From: Microvirga lotononidis
GTDB lineage: Bacteria; Pseudomonadota; Alphaproteobacteria; Rhizobiales; Beijerinckiaceae
DNA: 64,000 nt
Reading direction: 5' to 3'
Assembly: GCF_034627025.1 (NCBI RefSeq)
Contig: NZ_CP141048.1
Span: forward strand, 806,001 to 870,000
Shown: in pieces, positions 45,089-55,940 of the stretch
Position numbering within the stretch: position 1 is the stretch's first letter
Layout of the letters: each line of letters starts with the position of its first letter
The notes under the pieces: generated by a model
Told to the model about the DNA's origin: nothing
Database searches by the model: none
Seen by the model: the letters and a program-made list of their open reading frames with translations, nothing else
Made by a program: the position numbers and the translations under genes

Positions 45089-46381
45089 TCAACCCTCAAA
45101 GGGGTTCTTCATGAGGATTGTGTCGTCACGCTCCGGCGAGGTCGAGAGCACGGCGACGGGCGCCCCGATCAGTTCCTCGATACGGCGGACATATTTGATG
45201 GCCTGCGCGGGCAGGTCGGCCCAGGAACGGGCCCCGGCGGTCGAGCCGCTCCAGCCCTCGATCTCCTCGTAGATCGGCTCGACGCGCGCCTGGGCGCCCT
45301 GGCTGGCCGGGAAGTAATCGATGGTCTCGCCATCGAGCTTGTAGCCGACGCCGATCTTGATCGTCTCGAAGCCGTCGAGGATGTCGAGCTTGGTGAGCGC
45401 GATGCCGTCGATGCCGGAGGTGCTGACGGTCTGGCGCACGAGCGTGGCGTCGAACCAGCCGCAGCGGCGCTTGCGGCCCGTGACCACGCCGAATTCCTTG
45501 CCCTTCTGGCCGATCAGTTCGCCGACCTCGTCGAACAGCTCGGTCGGGAACGGCCCCTCGCCCACGCGGGTCGTATAGGCCTTGGCGATGCCGAGCACGT
45601 AGCCGACGCCGCCCGGGCCCAGGCCCGAACCGGTCGCCGCCTGTCCGGCCACCGTGTTGGAGGAGGTGACGAAGGGATAGGTCCCGTGATCCACATCGAG
45701 CAGCGCTCCCTGCGCGCCCTCGAACAGGATGCGCTTGCCGGCGCGGCGCTGGTCGTCGAGCAGGCGCCACACGGCATCCATGTAGGGCAGCACCTTCGGA
45801 GCCACGGAGGCGAGTTCCTCGTAAATCGCGTCGGCGCTGAACTCGTCGAGGCCGAAGCCGCGGCGAAGCGCATTGTGATGGGTGAGCATGCGCTCGATCT
45901 TCTCCGGCAAGGACGAGAGATCGGCGAGGTCCATGAGGCGGATGGCACGGCGGCCGACCTTGTCCTCGTAGGCCGGGCCGATGCCGCGCTTGGTGGTGCC
46001 GATCTTCGTGCCGGCGCTGCCGCTTTCCCGCAGCGCGTCGAGCTCGCGGTGAACGGAGAGAATCAGCGTGGCGTTCTCGGCCACGCGCAGGTTCTCGCGG
46101 GTGATCGAGACGCCCTGCCCGGTGAGGCGCTCCACTTCGCCCGCCAGGGCATGCGGATCGAGCACGACGCCGTTGCCGATGACGGAGAGCTTGCCCGGAC
46201 GCACGACGCCGGAGGGCAGGAGCGAGAGCTTGTAGACCGTGCCGCCGATCACGAGAGTATGGCCGGCATTGTGCCCGCCCTGGAACCGCACGACCACGTC
46301 CGCCTGTTCGGACAACCAGTCGACGATCTTGCCCTTGCCCTCGTCGCCCCATTGGGCGCCCACGACAACCACGTTCGCCAT
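45089..46381 (-). CDS. purA: Adenylosuccinate synthetase
   Basis: 430 residues, the normal length. [17 protein letters not shown] (P-loop and catalytic Asp), [10 protein letters not shown] with the catalytic His, [36 protein letters not shown] and KLDILDG are all present. It makes adenylosuccinate from IMP, aspartate and GTP in AMP synthesis. ATG 46381 follows GAGG. A terminator-like hairpin with seven Ts lies only 16 nt upstream. Confidence 0.96.
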   Translation of the reverse strand: MANVVVVGAQWGDEGKGKIVDWLSEQADVVVRFQGGHNAGHTLVIGGTVYKLSLLPSGVVRPGKLSVIGNGVVLDPHALAGEVERLTGQGVSITRENLRVAENATLILSVHRELDALRESGSAGTKIGTTKRGIGPAYEDKVGRRAIRLMDLADLSSLPEKIERMLTHHNALRRGFGLDEFSADAIYEELASVAPKVLPYMDAVWRLLDDQRRAGKRILFEGAQGALLDVDHGTYPFVTSSNTVAGQAATGSGLGPGGVGYVLGIAKAYTTRVGEGPFPTELFDEVGELIGQKGKEFGVVTGRKRRCGWFDATLVRQTVSTSGIDGIALTKLDILDGFETIKIGVGYKLDGETIDYFPASQGAQARVEPIYEEIEGWSGSTAGARSWADLPAQAIKYVRRIEELIGAPVAVLSTSPERDDTILMKNPFEG

Positions 46382-46397
46382 CGTTCAAGCCTCACAT

Positions 46398-46425
46398 AAA
46401 AAAACCCCGGCGCAAGGCCAGGGTT
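46398..46425 (-). terminator. Intrinsic terminator directly upstream of purA
   Basis: On the minus strand AACCCTGGC, loop CTTGC, GCCGGGGTT and then seven Ts (46404-46398). The stem pairs over nine positions with one G-T. It ends the candidate RNA described at 46398-46811 or acts as an attenuator in the purA leader. Confidence 0.8.
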
Positions 46426-46811
46426 GGGTCAAAAACCTTGCAAACCCTCATGGTGGATCGCGCGCCTCAGGTCAAGGCGGAATAAGCCTCGATCCCAACA
46501 TGATAGGCCGCACGCGCGGCGGGAATGTGTTTTCCGTTCTAAACCATGAAGCCAGCACCATCGGGCCCGCAGCTTGCGCTGCGAGCCGTCTGGTTCGAGG
46601 GAGGGTGCGTGGTGTCGCCCGGCTCGCTGTGAGTGTGAGAGTGGAAGAGCCGGACGGCGCCTCGCACGCGGTTCTTTTAGGCGTTGAGACTTGGACCAGC
46701 ACAGGGCTGCCAAGGGCCTCCGGCCGCAGGGGTGCGAAGCCCACGACCGGACCGCTTCCCGCCCCACACTGGCTGACGCCTCGCGAGCGCGCCCCTCGGC
46801 GGGCGGGAATG
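46398..46811 (-). ncRNA. Candidate structured RNA / long purA leader, about 410 nt
   Basis: The stretch lies between a good sigma70 promoter and an intrinsic terminator and has no credible coding frame. Internal pairing is dense: TTCCCGCCC (46756-46764) with GGGCGGGAA (46801-46809); GTGCG/CGCAC (46605-46609, 46663-46667) enclosing CCGGCTC/GAGCCGG (46619-46625, 46647-46653); and a six-base stem with a GCAA tetraloop at 46568-46583. I see none of the signature sequences of RNase P RNA, tmRNA, 6S RNA or SRP RNA. Class unknown. Confidence 0.5.
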
Positions 46812-46817
46812 CACAAC

Positions 46818-46846
46818 GATATAGCCAAGCCTATCCGCCCCGTCAA
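46818..46846 (-). promoter_or_regulatory. Sigma70 promoter for the purA-upstream RNA
   Basis: TTGACG (46846-46841), a 17-nt spacer and TATATC (46823-46818) on the minus strand. This is the best housekeeping-type promoter in the window; start of transcription is expected near 46811. Confidence 0.7.
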
Positions 46847-46890
46847 GAACAAAGTGAGAACATAACGTTCGCCCAGTCATGCTCTTCATG

Positions 46891-46996
46891 TCATCACCTC
46901 CCCGGACTCGATCCGGGGATCAGCGCCGGCGATCCCGATTGGACAAGCGCGGCGCTTCACAGCATCGGGATGGACGGGACAAGCCGGACCATGACG
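46891..46996 (+). repeat. Dispersed repeat element, copy 1
   Basis: Opens with CCCCGGA-CTCGA-TCCGGGG (46900-46918) and continues with GATTGGACAAGCGC and CGGGATGGACGGGAC to CATGACG. The reverse complement of 55789-55913 matches it along its length, so this is one family of roughly 105-125 bp. Confidence 0.75.
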
Positions 46997-47141
46997 TGGC
47001 GGGTGTCATCTCCAGGGCAACCAAATCACCTGTCCAATCGCCCCCACGAGGCTCCCCTGCGTCCTGCGCCTGGCGCCACAGAAATCGGGTGTCGCCCGCC
47101 TCACCGGCTCGCTAGGATGAGCGTCAATCAGGATGAGAGCC

Positions 47142-48050
47142 ATGCTGGATACGCTACGCGACATCACCATCGAACCCGGCGCGATCACCGTGCCGGACGA
47201 GCCGCATTCGGATTACGAGCGGGTGCGCCGGATCATCGCCTATATCTCCGAGCGCTGGCGCGATCAGCCCTCCCTGGAGGCGATCGCCGACCATGTGGGC
47301 CTCTCCACCACCCATGTGCACCACCTCTTCCGCCGCTGGGCGGGACTGAGCCCGAAGGCTTTCCTGCAGGCTCTGACCCTCGACAACGCCAAGGCGCTGC
47401 TGGCCGATTCCGCCAGCGTGCTCGACGCCACCTACGAGGTCGGCCTTTCGGGACCGGCCCGGCTGCACGATCTCTTCGTGACTCACGAGGCCATGACCCC
47501 GGGGGATTACCGGACGGGCGGCGCGGGCCTGACCATGCGCTACGGCTTCCACCCCTCCCCGTTCGGCGAGGCGGTTCTGATCGCCACCGAAAGGGGCCTT
47601 GCGGGACTCGGCTTCGTGGATGACGGCGACCGCCAGGCGGCGCTATCGGACCTGACCCGGCGCTGGCCCAAGGCTACCTATGTGGAGGACGAGGCCGCCA
47701 CCGCCCCGCTGGCGCGGCGCATCTTCAACCCGACGCAATGGCAGGCGGAGCAGCCTCTGCGGGTGGTCCTCATCGGGACGGATTTCGAGGTCCGGGTCTG
47801 GCAGACCCTGCTGCGCATCCCCCGCGACAAGGCCACCACCTATTCCGACATCGCCCGCCATATCGGAAAACCGTCGGCCTGCCGGGCGGTCGGCGCGGCC
47901 GTGGGCAAGAACCCGGTCTCCTTCGTGGTCCCCTGCCACCGGGTCCTCGGCCGTTCCGGGGCGCTCACGGGCTATCATTGGGGGCTCACCCGCAAGCAGG
48001 CGATCCTGGGGTGGGAAGCGGGGCAGACCCTGGGCGGGAAAGCGGCTTAA
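47142..48050 (+). CDS. AraC-Ogt fusion: O6-methylguanine-DNA methyltransferase with regulator domain
   Basis: 302 residues. Residues about 25-125 form an AraC-type helix-turn-helix domain (PSLEAIADHVGLSTTHVHHLFRRW); residues about 135-295 are an Ogt/AGT domain with alkyl-acceptor Cys in VVPCHRVLGRSG and the RAVGAAVGKNP helix. The N-terminal zinc/methylphosphotriester domain of full Ada is absent. ATG 47142 follows AGGATG; ATG 47133 is the alternative. It should remove alkyl groups from guanine O6 by suicide transfer; the DNA-binding domain may add regulation. Confidence 0.9.
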   Translation: MLDTLRDITIEPGAITVPDEPHSDYERVRRIIAYISERWRDQPSLEAIADHVGLSTTHVHHLFRRWAGLSPKAFLQALTLDNAKALLADSASVLDATYEVGLSGPARLHDLFVTHEAMTPGDYRTGGAGLTMRYGFHPSPFGEAVLIATERGLAGLGFVDDGDRQAALSDLTRRWPKATYVEDEAATAPLARRIFNPTQWQAEQPLRVVLIGTDFEVRVWQTLLRIPRDKATTYSDIARHIGKPSACRAVGAAVGKNPVSFVVPCHRVLGRSGALTGYHWGLTRKQAILGWEAGQTLGGKAA

Positions 48051-48451
48051 GGTTCGGCGGAACGGCCTTCTCCGCCCATGGCCTTCGGGTCGCTCCAAGC
48101 AGGGGAGCTGGACAGCCCCGCCGTGCTCGGCGGCAGCACCGCGCATTGCGTCACATGGAACACGCTGTTGTCGACCCTCTGGTAGGCACGGCCACACCAA
48201 TGCCCGCCGCCCGTCTGTCCGGCATCTCCGAGCAGGCTCCGGTACTGGATCGTGTAACCCGGGACCTCGACCCATTCCCCGTCGACGAGCATCTGCACGC
48301 CGGTCGGGGTCACCCGGTAGGGCGCCGGGCGGCAATCCTGTTCGCTGCAGCAGCTGTTGCCCCAGGAATCCAGCAGGTGGGAATAGATATCGTGGGCCTG
48401 GGCTGGGGAAGCCAATCCCATTGCGATCAGAGCAAGGACGATCTGGACCAT
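48047..48451 (-). CDS. Small secreted Cys-containing protein of unknown function
   Basis: 134 residues from ATG 48451, preferred over an in-frame TTG at 48466 because GGAAG lies upstream. A signal peptide (MVQIVLALIAMGLASPAQA) is followed by HDIYSHLLDSWGNSCCSEQDCRPA and later HWCGRAY and TQCAVLPP, giving five Cys that can form disulfides. Similar small proteins are common in this order but have no known role. The last four bases overlap the end of the convergent Ogt gene. Confidence 0.7.
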   Translation of the reverse strand: MVQIVLALIAMGLASPAQAHDIYSHLLDSWGNSCCSEQDCRPAPYRVTPTGVQMLVDGEWVEVPGYTIQYRSLLGDAGQTGGGHWCGRAYQRVDNSVFHVTQCAVLPPSTAGLSSSPAWSDPKAMGGEGRSAEP

Positions 48452-48820
48452 CGGCCGCTTCCACAAGGAGCAGGTACGCGGCGCTCGCGAGAAGGTCGGG
48501 GAACGCCACGAACCTCGATTCTACCGCAGGACCGGAGACGAGGATACCCGGCAAGTTCCGCCAGGAATTTGAGGAACTGCCGAGCTGCAAACCCTGGCCG
48601 CTCCTCCATTGCAGCCATGCAACAGACGCAGGATCCGACGAATTGAGGCATTCTAGCCTTCAGGATTGTCTTGCAGGCCCGAATGCCCCTTCTTATATCA
48701 GCGCCAGCATGGGGCACGGCTCGGGTTGAGCCGGTCCCGGCGTTCAGTCATCAACATGTAAGCCATGGGCCGGGCTGCTTTTAGGGCTCGGCGGTCTGCT
48801 TGAAAGTGAGGGATCCCGCC
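48452..48820. other. Leader region of dnaK
   Basis: About 370 bases between divergent genes. It holds the RpoH-type dnaK promoter (48670-48698) and an untranslated leader of roughly 115 nt. Nothing else is recognised. Confidence 0.5.
48670..48698 (+). promoter_or_regulatory. RpoH-type promoter of dnaK
   Basis: CTTG (48670-48673), 18 nt, then CTTATAT (48692-48698). The alphaproteobacterial heat-shock pattern is CTTGAAA with a CCTATNT-like -10. The grpE upstream region has the same arrangement with identical spacing. Confidence 0.55.
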
Positions 48821-50737
<1,917 letters not shown>

Positions 50738-50762
50738 AGCGATGCGCCTCTTCTGAAGAATT

Positions 50763-50794
50763 CGGCACCCGGTTTCGTGACCGGGTGCCGTTTT
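50763..50794 (+). terminator. Terminator between dnaK and dnaJ
   Basis: CGGCACCCGGT (50763-50773) pairs perfectly with ACCGGGTGCCG (50780-50790) and is followed by TTTT. It should cap most dnaK transcripts and leave dnaJ at a lower level. Confidence 0.85.
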
Positions 50795-50850
50795 CATGAA
50801 ACGAGCTTCAAACACCCATGACCAATCCACCGACCGCTTCCCGCGATGTT

Positions 50851-50879
50851 CTGGAAAAGGCTTCCAGAGCCTTTTCCAG
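50851..50879. repeat. Second inverted repeat in the dnaK-dnaJ gap
   Basis: CTGGAAAAGGC (50851-50861) and GCCTTTTCCAG (50869-50879) form 11-bp perfect arms without a T-run, about 65 nt before dnaJ. It may be a dispersed palindrome or an RNA element in the dnaJ leader. Confidence 0.55.
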
Positions 50880-50944
50880 TGCAGCGCATGCAAAGAGGTC
50901 CGGCACAATGATGGAGCCCATAGACGCTCCGAGGGGCGCCTGAC

Positions 50945-52096
50945 ATGTCCAAGCGCGATTACTACGAGGTTCTCGGCGTCGCGAAGACCGCGACCGAGGC
51001 GGAAATGAAATCCGCCTTCCGCAAGCTCGCGATGCAGTACCACCCGGACCGCAACCCGGGGGACCACGAGGCCGAGATCAAGTTCAAGGAAATCAACGAG
51101 GCCTACCAGACCCTCTCCGACGGCCAGAAGCGCGCGGCCTACGACCGCTACGGCCATGCGGCCTTCGCCAACGGCGGCGCCGGGGCCGGCGGCCCGGGCT
51201 TCGGCGGCGACTTCTCCGACTTCATGTCGGACATCTTCGAGAACTTCTTCGGCGATGCCACCGGACGCGGCGGCGGACGGGGCCGGGGCACGGGCGGGCG
51301 CGAACGCGGCGCCGACATGCGCTACAACCTGGAAATCTCCCTCGACGAGGCCTTCAACGGCAAGACCGCCGAGCTGAAGATCCCGACCTCCATCACCTGC
51401 GAGGCCTGTTCGGGGAGCGGCGCGAAGCCGGGCTCCAAGCCCAAGACCTGCCCCACCTGCGGCGGTGCGGGCCGGGTGCGGGCGACCCAGGGCTTCTTCT
51501 CCATCGAGCGCACCTGCCCCAACTGCCACGGGCGCGGCGAGGTCATCGACGACCCCTGCGGCCAGTGCGGCGGCGCGGGCCGCGTCACCCGGGAGCGCAC
51601 GCTCTCGGTCAACATCCCGGCGGGCGTCGAGGACGGCACGCGCATCCGCCTCGCGGGCGAGGGCGAGGCCGGCCTGCGCGGCGGGCCCGCGGGCGACCTC
51701 TACATCTTCCTGTCCCTGAAGCCTCATCCGTTCTACCAGCGCGACGGGGCCGACCTGTTCTGCCGGGTGCCGATTTCCATGGTGACGGCGGCACTGGGCG
51801 GCGAGTTCAGCGTTCCGACCCTGGGCGGCACCGATGCGCTCGTGAAGGTTCCCGAGGGCACCCAGACCGGCAAGCAGTTCCGCCTGAGGGGCAAGGGCAT
51901 GCCGGTGCTGCGCTCGCGGGACGTGGGCGACCTCTACATCCAGGTTGTTGTGGAAACTCCGCAGAAGCTCACCAAGCGGCAGCGCGAGCTGCTGACGGAG
52001 TTCGACCAGGAATGCTCCAAGGAAAACCATCCGGAGAGTTCGGGCTTTTTCTCCCGTTTCCGGGAGTTTATCGACGGGCTCGGTGGATCAACCTAA
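50945..52096 (+). CDS. dnaJ: DnaJ co-chaperone
   Basis: 383 residues. J-domain residues 1-70 with HPD in YHPDRNPGD, a Gly/Phe-rich linker, then four CxxCxGxG zinc motifs ([32 protein letters not shown]) and the C-terminal substrate domain. It delivers clients to DnaK and stimulates its ATPase. The ribosome site GAGGGG precedes ATG 50945. Confidence 0.96.
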   Translation: MSKRDYYEVLGVAKTATEAEMKSAFRKLAMQYHPDRNPGDHEAEIKFKEINEAYQTLSDGQKRAAYDRYGHAAFANGGAGAGGPGFGGDFSDFMSDIFENFFGDATGRGGGRGRGTGGRERGADMRYNLEISLDEAFNGKTAELKIPTSITCEACSGSGAKPGSKPKTCPTCGGAGRVRATQGFFSIERTCPNCHGRGEVIDDPCGQCGGAGRVTRERTLSVNIPAGVEDGTRIRLAGEGEAGLRGGPAGDLYIFLSLKPHPFYQRDGADLFCRVPISMVTAALGGEFSVPTLGGTDALVKVPEGTQTGKQFRLRGKGMPVLRSRDVGDLYIQVVVETPQKLTKRQRELLTEFDQECSKENHPESSGFFSRFREFIDGLGGST

Positions 52097-52162
52097 CTTG
52101 ACGGTCGTTTTCTTTGGATTCTAAACAGCCCGTGTGATCGGCATGATCGAGGGGACAGCTTA

Positions 52163-52786
52163 GTGCTTCAGTCGTTTCAACGGCCAACGGCCCGGAAAAG
52201 TCCCCTCAAGAAGGATCGCTTCCAGGACGAAGCGCGATTCCTGCGCTCCTGGCTCGAACGCCCCCTCGTCATCGGGGCCGTGACCCCTTCGGGCAAGATC
52301 CTGGCCCGGACCATGGCGTCCTATGTGGACCCGCGCATTCCCGGCCCCGTCATCGAGCTCGGCCCCGGCACGGGGCCGGTCACCGATGCCCTGATCCGGC
52401 GCGGCGTGGCGCAGGAGCGGCTGGTCCTGATCGAGTTCAACCCCGAATTCTGCCAGCTCCTGAAGCGCCGCTTCCCGAAGGCTACGATCATCCAGGGCGA
52501 TGCCTACGATCTCAAGGAAACGCTCTCCGGCATCCTGAAGGAGCCCGCGGCCGCGACCGTGTCGAGCCTGCCGCTCTTCACCAAGCCCATGGATCAGCGC
52601 CTGGAGCTCTTGGAAACCGCCCAGGAACTGATGAACCCCAACGCTCCGTTCATCCAGTTCACCTACGCGGTGGTGCCGCCGATCCCGGCGCGCTCGCAAA
52701 GCTACAAGGCCAGGGCCTCCAACCGGATCTGGCGCAACCTGCCCCCGGCCCGCGTCTGGGTCTACAACAAGGTCAACCATCCATGA
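52163..52786 (+). CDS. pmtA: PmtA-type phospholipid N-methyltransferase
   Basis: 207 residues from GTG 52163 behind GAGGGGAC. SAM-binding motif I is [16 protein letters not shown], preceded by [20 protein letters not shown], which is typical of rhizobial PmtA. The enzyme methylates phosphatidylethanolamine stepwise to phosphatidylcholine at the membrane surface. Its stop overlaps the pyrF ATG by four bases. A related rRNA-dimethylase-like methyltransferase is the alternative. Confidence 0.8.
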   Translation: MLQSFQRPTARKSPLKKDRFQDEARFLRSWLERPLVIGAVTPSGKILARTMASYVDPRIPGPVIELGPGTGPVTDALIRRGVAQERLVLIEFNPEFCQLLKRRFPKATIIQGDAYDLKETLSGILKEPAAATVSSLPLFTKPMDQRLELLETAQELMNPNAPFIQFTYAVVPPIPARSQSYKARASNRIWRNLPPARVWVYNKVNHP

Positions 52787-53523
52787 GCGCCGCGATGTCT
52801 CTTCCGCCGAATCCCGTTCCCGCAGGAGACAGTCGCGACAAGCTCATCATCGGCCTCGATGTCCCCTCCGTCGCGGAGGCACGCGCCGTCATCGCGCGCA
52901 TCGGGGATGCGGGCACCTTCTACAAGATCGGTTACCAGCTCGCCTATGCGGGCGGCTTCGAGTTCGCCCGCGAGCTGATCGGCCAGGGCAAGAAGGTCTT
53001 TCTCGACCTCAAGCTCCACGACATCGGCAACACCGTTGAGGAAGGCGTGCGCTCGGTCGCCCGCCTCGGCGCCACGTTCCTGACGGTCCACGCCTATCCG
53101 CAGACCATGCGCGCGGCCGTGGCGGGGAAAGCGGGATCGTCCTTGAAGATCCTCGCGGTCACCGTGCTCACCTCCTACGACGACAATGATCTCGTCGAGG
53201 CGGGCTATGCCCCCGTGACGGCCGCGGAGCTCGTCGCCCGCCGCGCCGGGCAGGCCCGCGACCTCGGCATCGACGGCATCGTCTGCGCGGCCACGGAAGC
53301 CGAGCGCGTGCGCACCGTCGTCGGCCCCGACCGGCTCATCGTCACGCCGGGCATCCGGCCCGCCGGATCCGACGCGGGCGACCAGAAGCGCGTCGTGACG
53401 CCGGCGCAAGGCATCCGGCTCGGCGCCGACCATCTCGTGGTGGCCCGGCCCATCGTGAAGGCGTCCGACCCGCGCGCCGTCGCCGAGGCGATTGTGCGGG
53501 AAATCGCCGACGTGAAGGCTTGA
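52783..53523 (+). CDS. pyrF: Orotidine 5'-phosphate decarboxylase
   Basis: 246 residues. The catalytic Lys and Asp are in [13 protein letters not shown], with IIGLDVPS at the start and [23 protein letters not shown] binding the phosphate. It makes UMP in the last step of pyrimidine synthesis. It is coupled to pmtA by ATGA overlap and followed by two DUF1330 genes. Confidence 0.95.
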   Translation: MSAAMSLPPNPVPAGDSRDKLIIGLDVPSVAEARAVIARIGDAGTFYKIGYQLAYAGGFEFARELIGQGKKVFLDLKLHDIGNTVEEGVRSVARLGATFLTVHAYPQTMRAAVAGKAGSSLKILAVTVLTSYDDNDLVEAGYAPVTAAELVARRAGQARDLGIDGIVCAATEAERVRTVVGPDRLIVTPGIRPAGSDAGDQKRVVTPAQGIRLGADHLVVARPIVKASDPRAVAEAIVREIADVKA

Positions 53524-53578
53524 CGATAGGACGTCTCTGGCGTTCGCTGCGCCTCCCTGAAATCGAGAGGAGCGCCCC

Positions 53579-53866
53579 ATGCCCAAAGGCTATGTCATTG
53601 CCCGCGTGACCGTCACGAACCCCGAAGCCTACGCGGAATACGCCAAGGGCGCCACGGAGGCGATTCGCCAGTATGGCGGCCGGCCGCTCGTGCGCGGCGG
53701 CGCCTACGAGGCGCTGGAGGGCGATGCCCGGCCCCGCAACGTTGTGATCGAGTTCGACTCGGTCGAGCAGGCCCGGACCTATTATCATTCGCCGGAATAT
53801 CAGGCGGCCAAGGCCAAGCGCGAAGGCGCCTGCGTGGCGGAATTCGTTCTGGTGGAAGGAGCCTGA
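53579..53866 (+). CDS. DUF1330 protein, first of a tandem pair
   Basis: 95-residue dimeric alpha/beta-barrel protein of the DUF1330 family, with YVIARVTVTNPEAYAEYAKG, RGGAYEALEG and NVVIEFDSVEQARTYYHSPEY. Function unknown. The next gene is a paralogue 4 nt away. The ribosome site GAGAGGAG is strong. Confidence 0.88.
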   Translation: MPKGYVIARVTVTNPEAYAEYAKGATEAIRQYGGRPLVRGGAYEALEGDARPRNVVIEFDSVEQARTYYHSPEYQAAKAKREGACVAEFVLVEGA

Positions 53867-53870
53867 AGCC

Positions 53871-54173
53871 ATGAAAGGCTATTGGATCGGCCGCGTCGAC
53901 GTCTCGAACCCCGACGCCTACCAGAACTACGTGAAGGCCAATGCGGTCCCGTTCGCCAAGTACGGCGCGCGCTTCCTGGTGCGCGGCGGCGCGTACCGGG
54001 TGGCCGAGGGAGAGGCACGCGCCCGGAACGTGGTGATCGAGTTTCCGAGCTATCAGGCGGCCCTGGAGTGCTGGGACTCGCCCGAGTACCAGGCGGCCAA
54101 GGCGCATCGCGACGGCCACGCGGTTGCCGACATCATCATCATCGAGGGATACGAAGGCGCGCAGCCGGGTTGA
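53871..54173 (+). CDS. DUF1330 protein, second of a tandem pair
   Basis: 100 residues with YWIGRVDVSNPDAYQNYVKA, FLVRGGAYRVAEGEARARNV and SPEYQAAKAHRDGHAVADI, clearly paralogous to the preceding protein at roughly half of positions by eye. The two probably arose by duplication and may form a heterodimer (inference). Role unknown. Confidence 0.88.
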   Translation: MKGYWIGRVDVSNPDAYQNYVKANAVPFAKYGARFLVRGGAYRVAEGEARARNVVIEFPSYQAALECWDSPEYQAAKAHRDGHAVADIIIIEGYEGAQPG

Positions 54174-54186
54174 GATGCGCAACCTC

Positions 54187-54210
54187 CCCTCTCCCCTCTG
54201 CGGGAGAGGG
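54187..54210. repeat. CCCTCTCCC/GGGAGAGGG palindrome
   Basis: Perfect nine-base arms (54187-54195, 54202-54210) around CTCTGC, same family as 1522-1592. It separates the DUF1330 genes from dapB. Confidence 0.65.
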
Positions 54211-54281
54211 AAAGAATGCACGCCGCTTCTCAGCCCCATCCGAAGCGGCTATACCCTGAGCCCGGAAAACAGGAGAGCGGC

Positions 54282-55097
54282 ATGAGCGAGATGCGACTGG
54301 TCGTGGTGGGTGCCAGCGGACGCATGGGGCGCATGCTCATCAAGGCCGTGGCCGAGACGGAGGGCTGCACCCTCGTCGGCGCCATCGAGCGGGAAGGCTC
54401 CCCCGCGCTCGGGCAGGATGCCGGATTGCTCGCCGGGACCGGGCTTCTCGACGTGGACGTGACCGACGATCCACTCGCCGTCTTCGCTCAGGCCGACGGC
54501 GTGCTCGATTTCACCGCGCCCGCCGCCACCACGGCTTTCGCCGCGCTGGCCGCCCAGGCGCGCATCGTCCACGTGATCGGAACCACCGGCCTGCAGGAGG
54601 CCGATTTCACCAAGCTCGAGGCGGCCGCCCGCCATGCGCGCATCATCCAGTCCGGCAACATGTCGCTCGGGGTCAACCTGCTCGCGGGCCTCGTGCGCAA
54701 GGTCGCGGCGACGCTGGGCGAGGACTTCGACATCGAAATCCTCGAAATGCACCACCGCATGAAGGTGGATGCGCCGTCGGGCACCGCCCTCCTCCTCGGA
54801 GAGGCGGCGGCGGAGGGACGCAAGATCTCGCTGAAGGAACGCTCCGTGCGCAGCCGCGACGGCCACACGGGAGCCCGCAATCCGGGCGATATCGGCTTTG
54901 CCACCCTGCGCGGCGGAACGGTGGTCGGCGAGCATTCGGTGATCTTCGCGGGCGCCGGCGAGCGCCTGGAACTGTCGCACCGGGCCGAGGACCGCAGCAT
55001 CTTCGCCCGCGGCGCCGTGAGGGCCGCGCTCTGGGGCTTCGACAAGAAGCCCGGCTATTACACCATGGCCAATGTCCTTGGCCTCGATCAGCTCTAA
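54282..55097 (+). CDS. dapB: 4-hydroxy-tetrahydrodipicolinate reductase
   Basis: 271 residues from ATG 54282 behind AGGAGAG. NAD-binding [16 protein letters not shown], then [16 protein letters not shown] with catalytic His and Lys, and [15 protein letters not shown]. It acts in lysine and diaminopimelate synthesis. The downstream gene starts 39 nt later. Confidence 0.95.
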   Translation: MSEMRLVVVGASGRMGRMLIKAVAETEGCTLVGAIEREGSPALGQDAGLLAGTGLLDVDVTDDPLAVFAQADGVLDFTAPAATTAFAALAAQARIVHVIGTTGLQEADFTKLEAAARHARIIQSGNMSLGVNLLAGLVRKVAATLGEDFDIEILEMHHRMKVDAPSGTALLLGEAAAEGRKISLKERSVRSRDGHTGARNPGDIGFATLRGGTVVGEHSVIFAGAGERLELSHRAEDRSIFARGAVRAALWGFDKKPGYYTMANVLGLDQL

Positions 55098-55136
55098 AAC
55101 ACGCCAACACCCCGTTATTACCGGAGACGCCAAGAC

Positions 55137-55757
55137 ATGAACCGCCTTCTCGTCCTTGCACGCCACGGCCAGAGCGAATGGAACCTCAAGAACCTGTTCA
55201 CCGGCTGGAAGGATCCGGGGCTGACCGAACTCGGCATCGAGGAGGCGCGGAATGCCGGCCGTCGCCTGAAGGAGATGGGTGTCCAGTTCGACATCGCCTT
55301 CACGTCGGACCTGTCTCGGGCTCAAGCCACCTGCAAGCTGATCCTGGAAGAGATCGGCCAGCCCAACCTGAAAACCATTGCGAGCCAGGCCCTGAACGAG
55401 CGCGACTACGGCGATCTCTCCGGCCTCAACAAGGACGACGCCCGCGCCCGCTGGGGCGAGGAGCAGGTCCATATCTGGCGCCGCTCCTATGACGTTCCCC
55501 CTCCCGGCGGCGAGAGCCTGAAGGACACGGTCGCCCGCGTCCTGCCCTACTACATCCGCGAGATCCTGCCCCGCGTCATGCGCGGCGAGCGCGTGCTGGT
55601 TGCCGCCCATGGCAATTCGCTCCGCGCCCTCGTGATGGTGCTCGACGGCCTGACCTCCGAGACCATCCCGAGCCTCGAACTCGCGACGGGCATTCCGCTG
55701 GTCTATGACCTCAACGACGACACGACCGTGGCCAGCAAGAAAGTGCTGGAGGGGTAG
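55137..55757 (+). CDS. gpmA: 2,3-bisphosphoglycerate-dependent phosphoglycerate mutase
   Basis: 206 residues. The phosphohistidine is in [10 protein letters not shown], followed by [14 protein letters not shown], the ERDYGDLSG block and the second His in [11 protein letters not shown]. It interconverts 3- and 2-phosphoglycerate in glycolysis. The length is that of the short alphaproteobacterial form. It probably shares a transcript with dapB. Confidence 0.94.
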   Translation: MNRLLVLARHGQSEWNLKNLFTGWKDPGLTELGIEEARNAGRRLKEMGVQFDIAFTSDLSRAQATCKLILEEIGQPNLKTIASQALNERDYGDLSGLNKDDARARWGEEQVHIWRRSYDVPPPGGESLKDTVARVLPYYIREILPRVMRGERVLVAAHGNSLRALVMVLDGLTSETIPSLELATGIPLVYDLNDDTTVASKKVLEG

Positions 55758-55788
55758 AGACACGCTCCGCTAGGGATCACACCCTCTA

Positions 55789-55913
55789 CGTCATGGCCGT
55801 CCCCGGACTTGATCCGGGGATCAGTCCCGGCCATCCCGCGTCGGTGAGGCTCGGCGCTCTTCCAATCGAGATCATCGGCACCGATCCCCGGATCAAGTCC
55901 GGGGCGGTGATGA
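55789..55913 (-). repeat. Dispersed repeat element, copy 2 (inverted)
   Basis: Bounded by two CCCCGGA-N5-TCCGGGG palindromes (55801-55819 and 55886-55904). Its reverse complement follows copy 1 at 46891-46996 base for base over most of its length, including GATTGGA, AGCGC, TCAC, CGGGATG and CGGGAC. Confidence 0.75.
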
Positions 55914-55940
55914 CGACGGTGGCATGTGTCAGGATAGAAG

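Noticed and set aside
46398..46811. Identity of the purA-upstream RNA as tmRNA, RNase P RNA, 6S RNA or cobalamin riboswitch
   Set aside because: None of the conserved core sequences could be found; it is left unclassified.
46472..46852. Minus-strand 126-codon frame covering the purA-upstream RNA
   Set aside because: It would start upstream of the promoter -35 box, lacks a ribosome site and reads as random high-GC protein.
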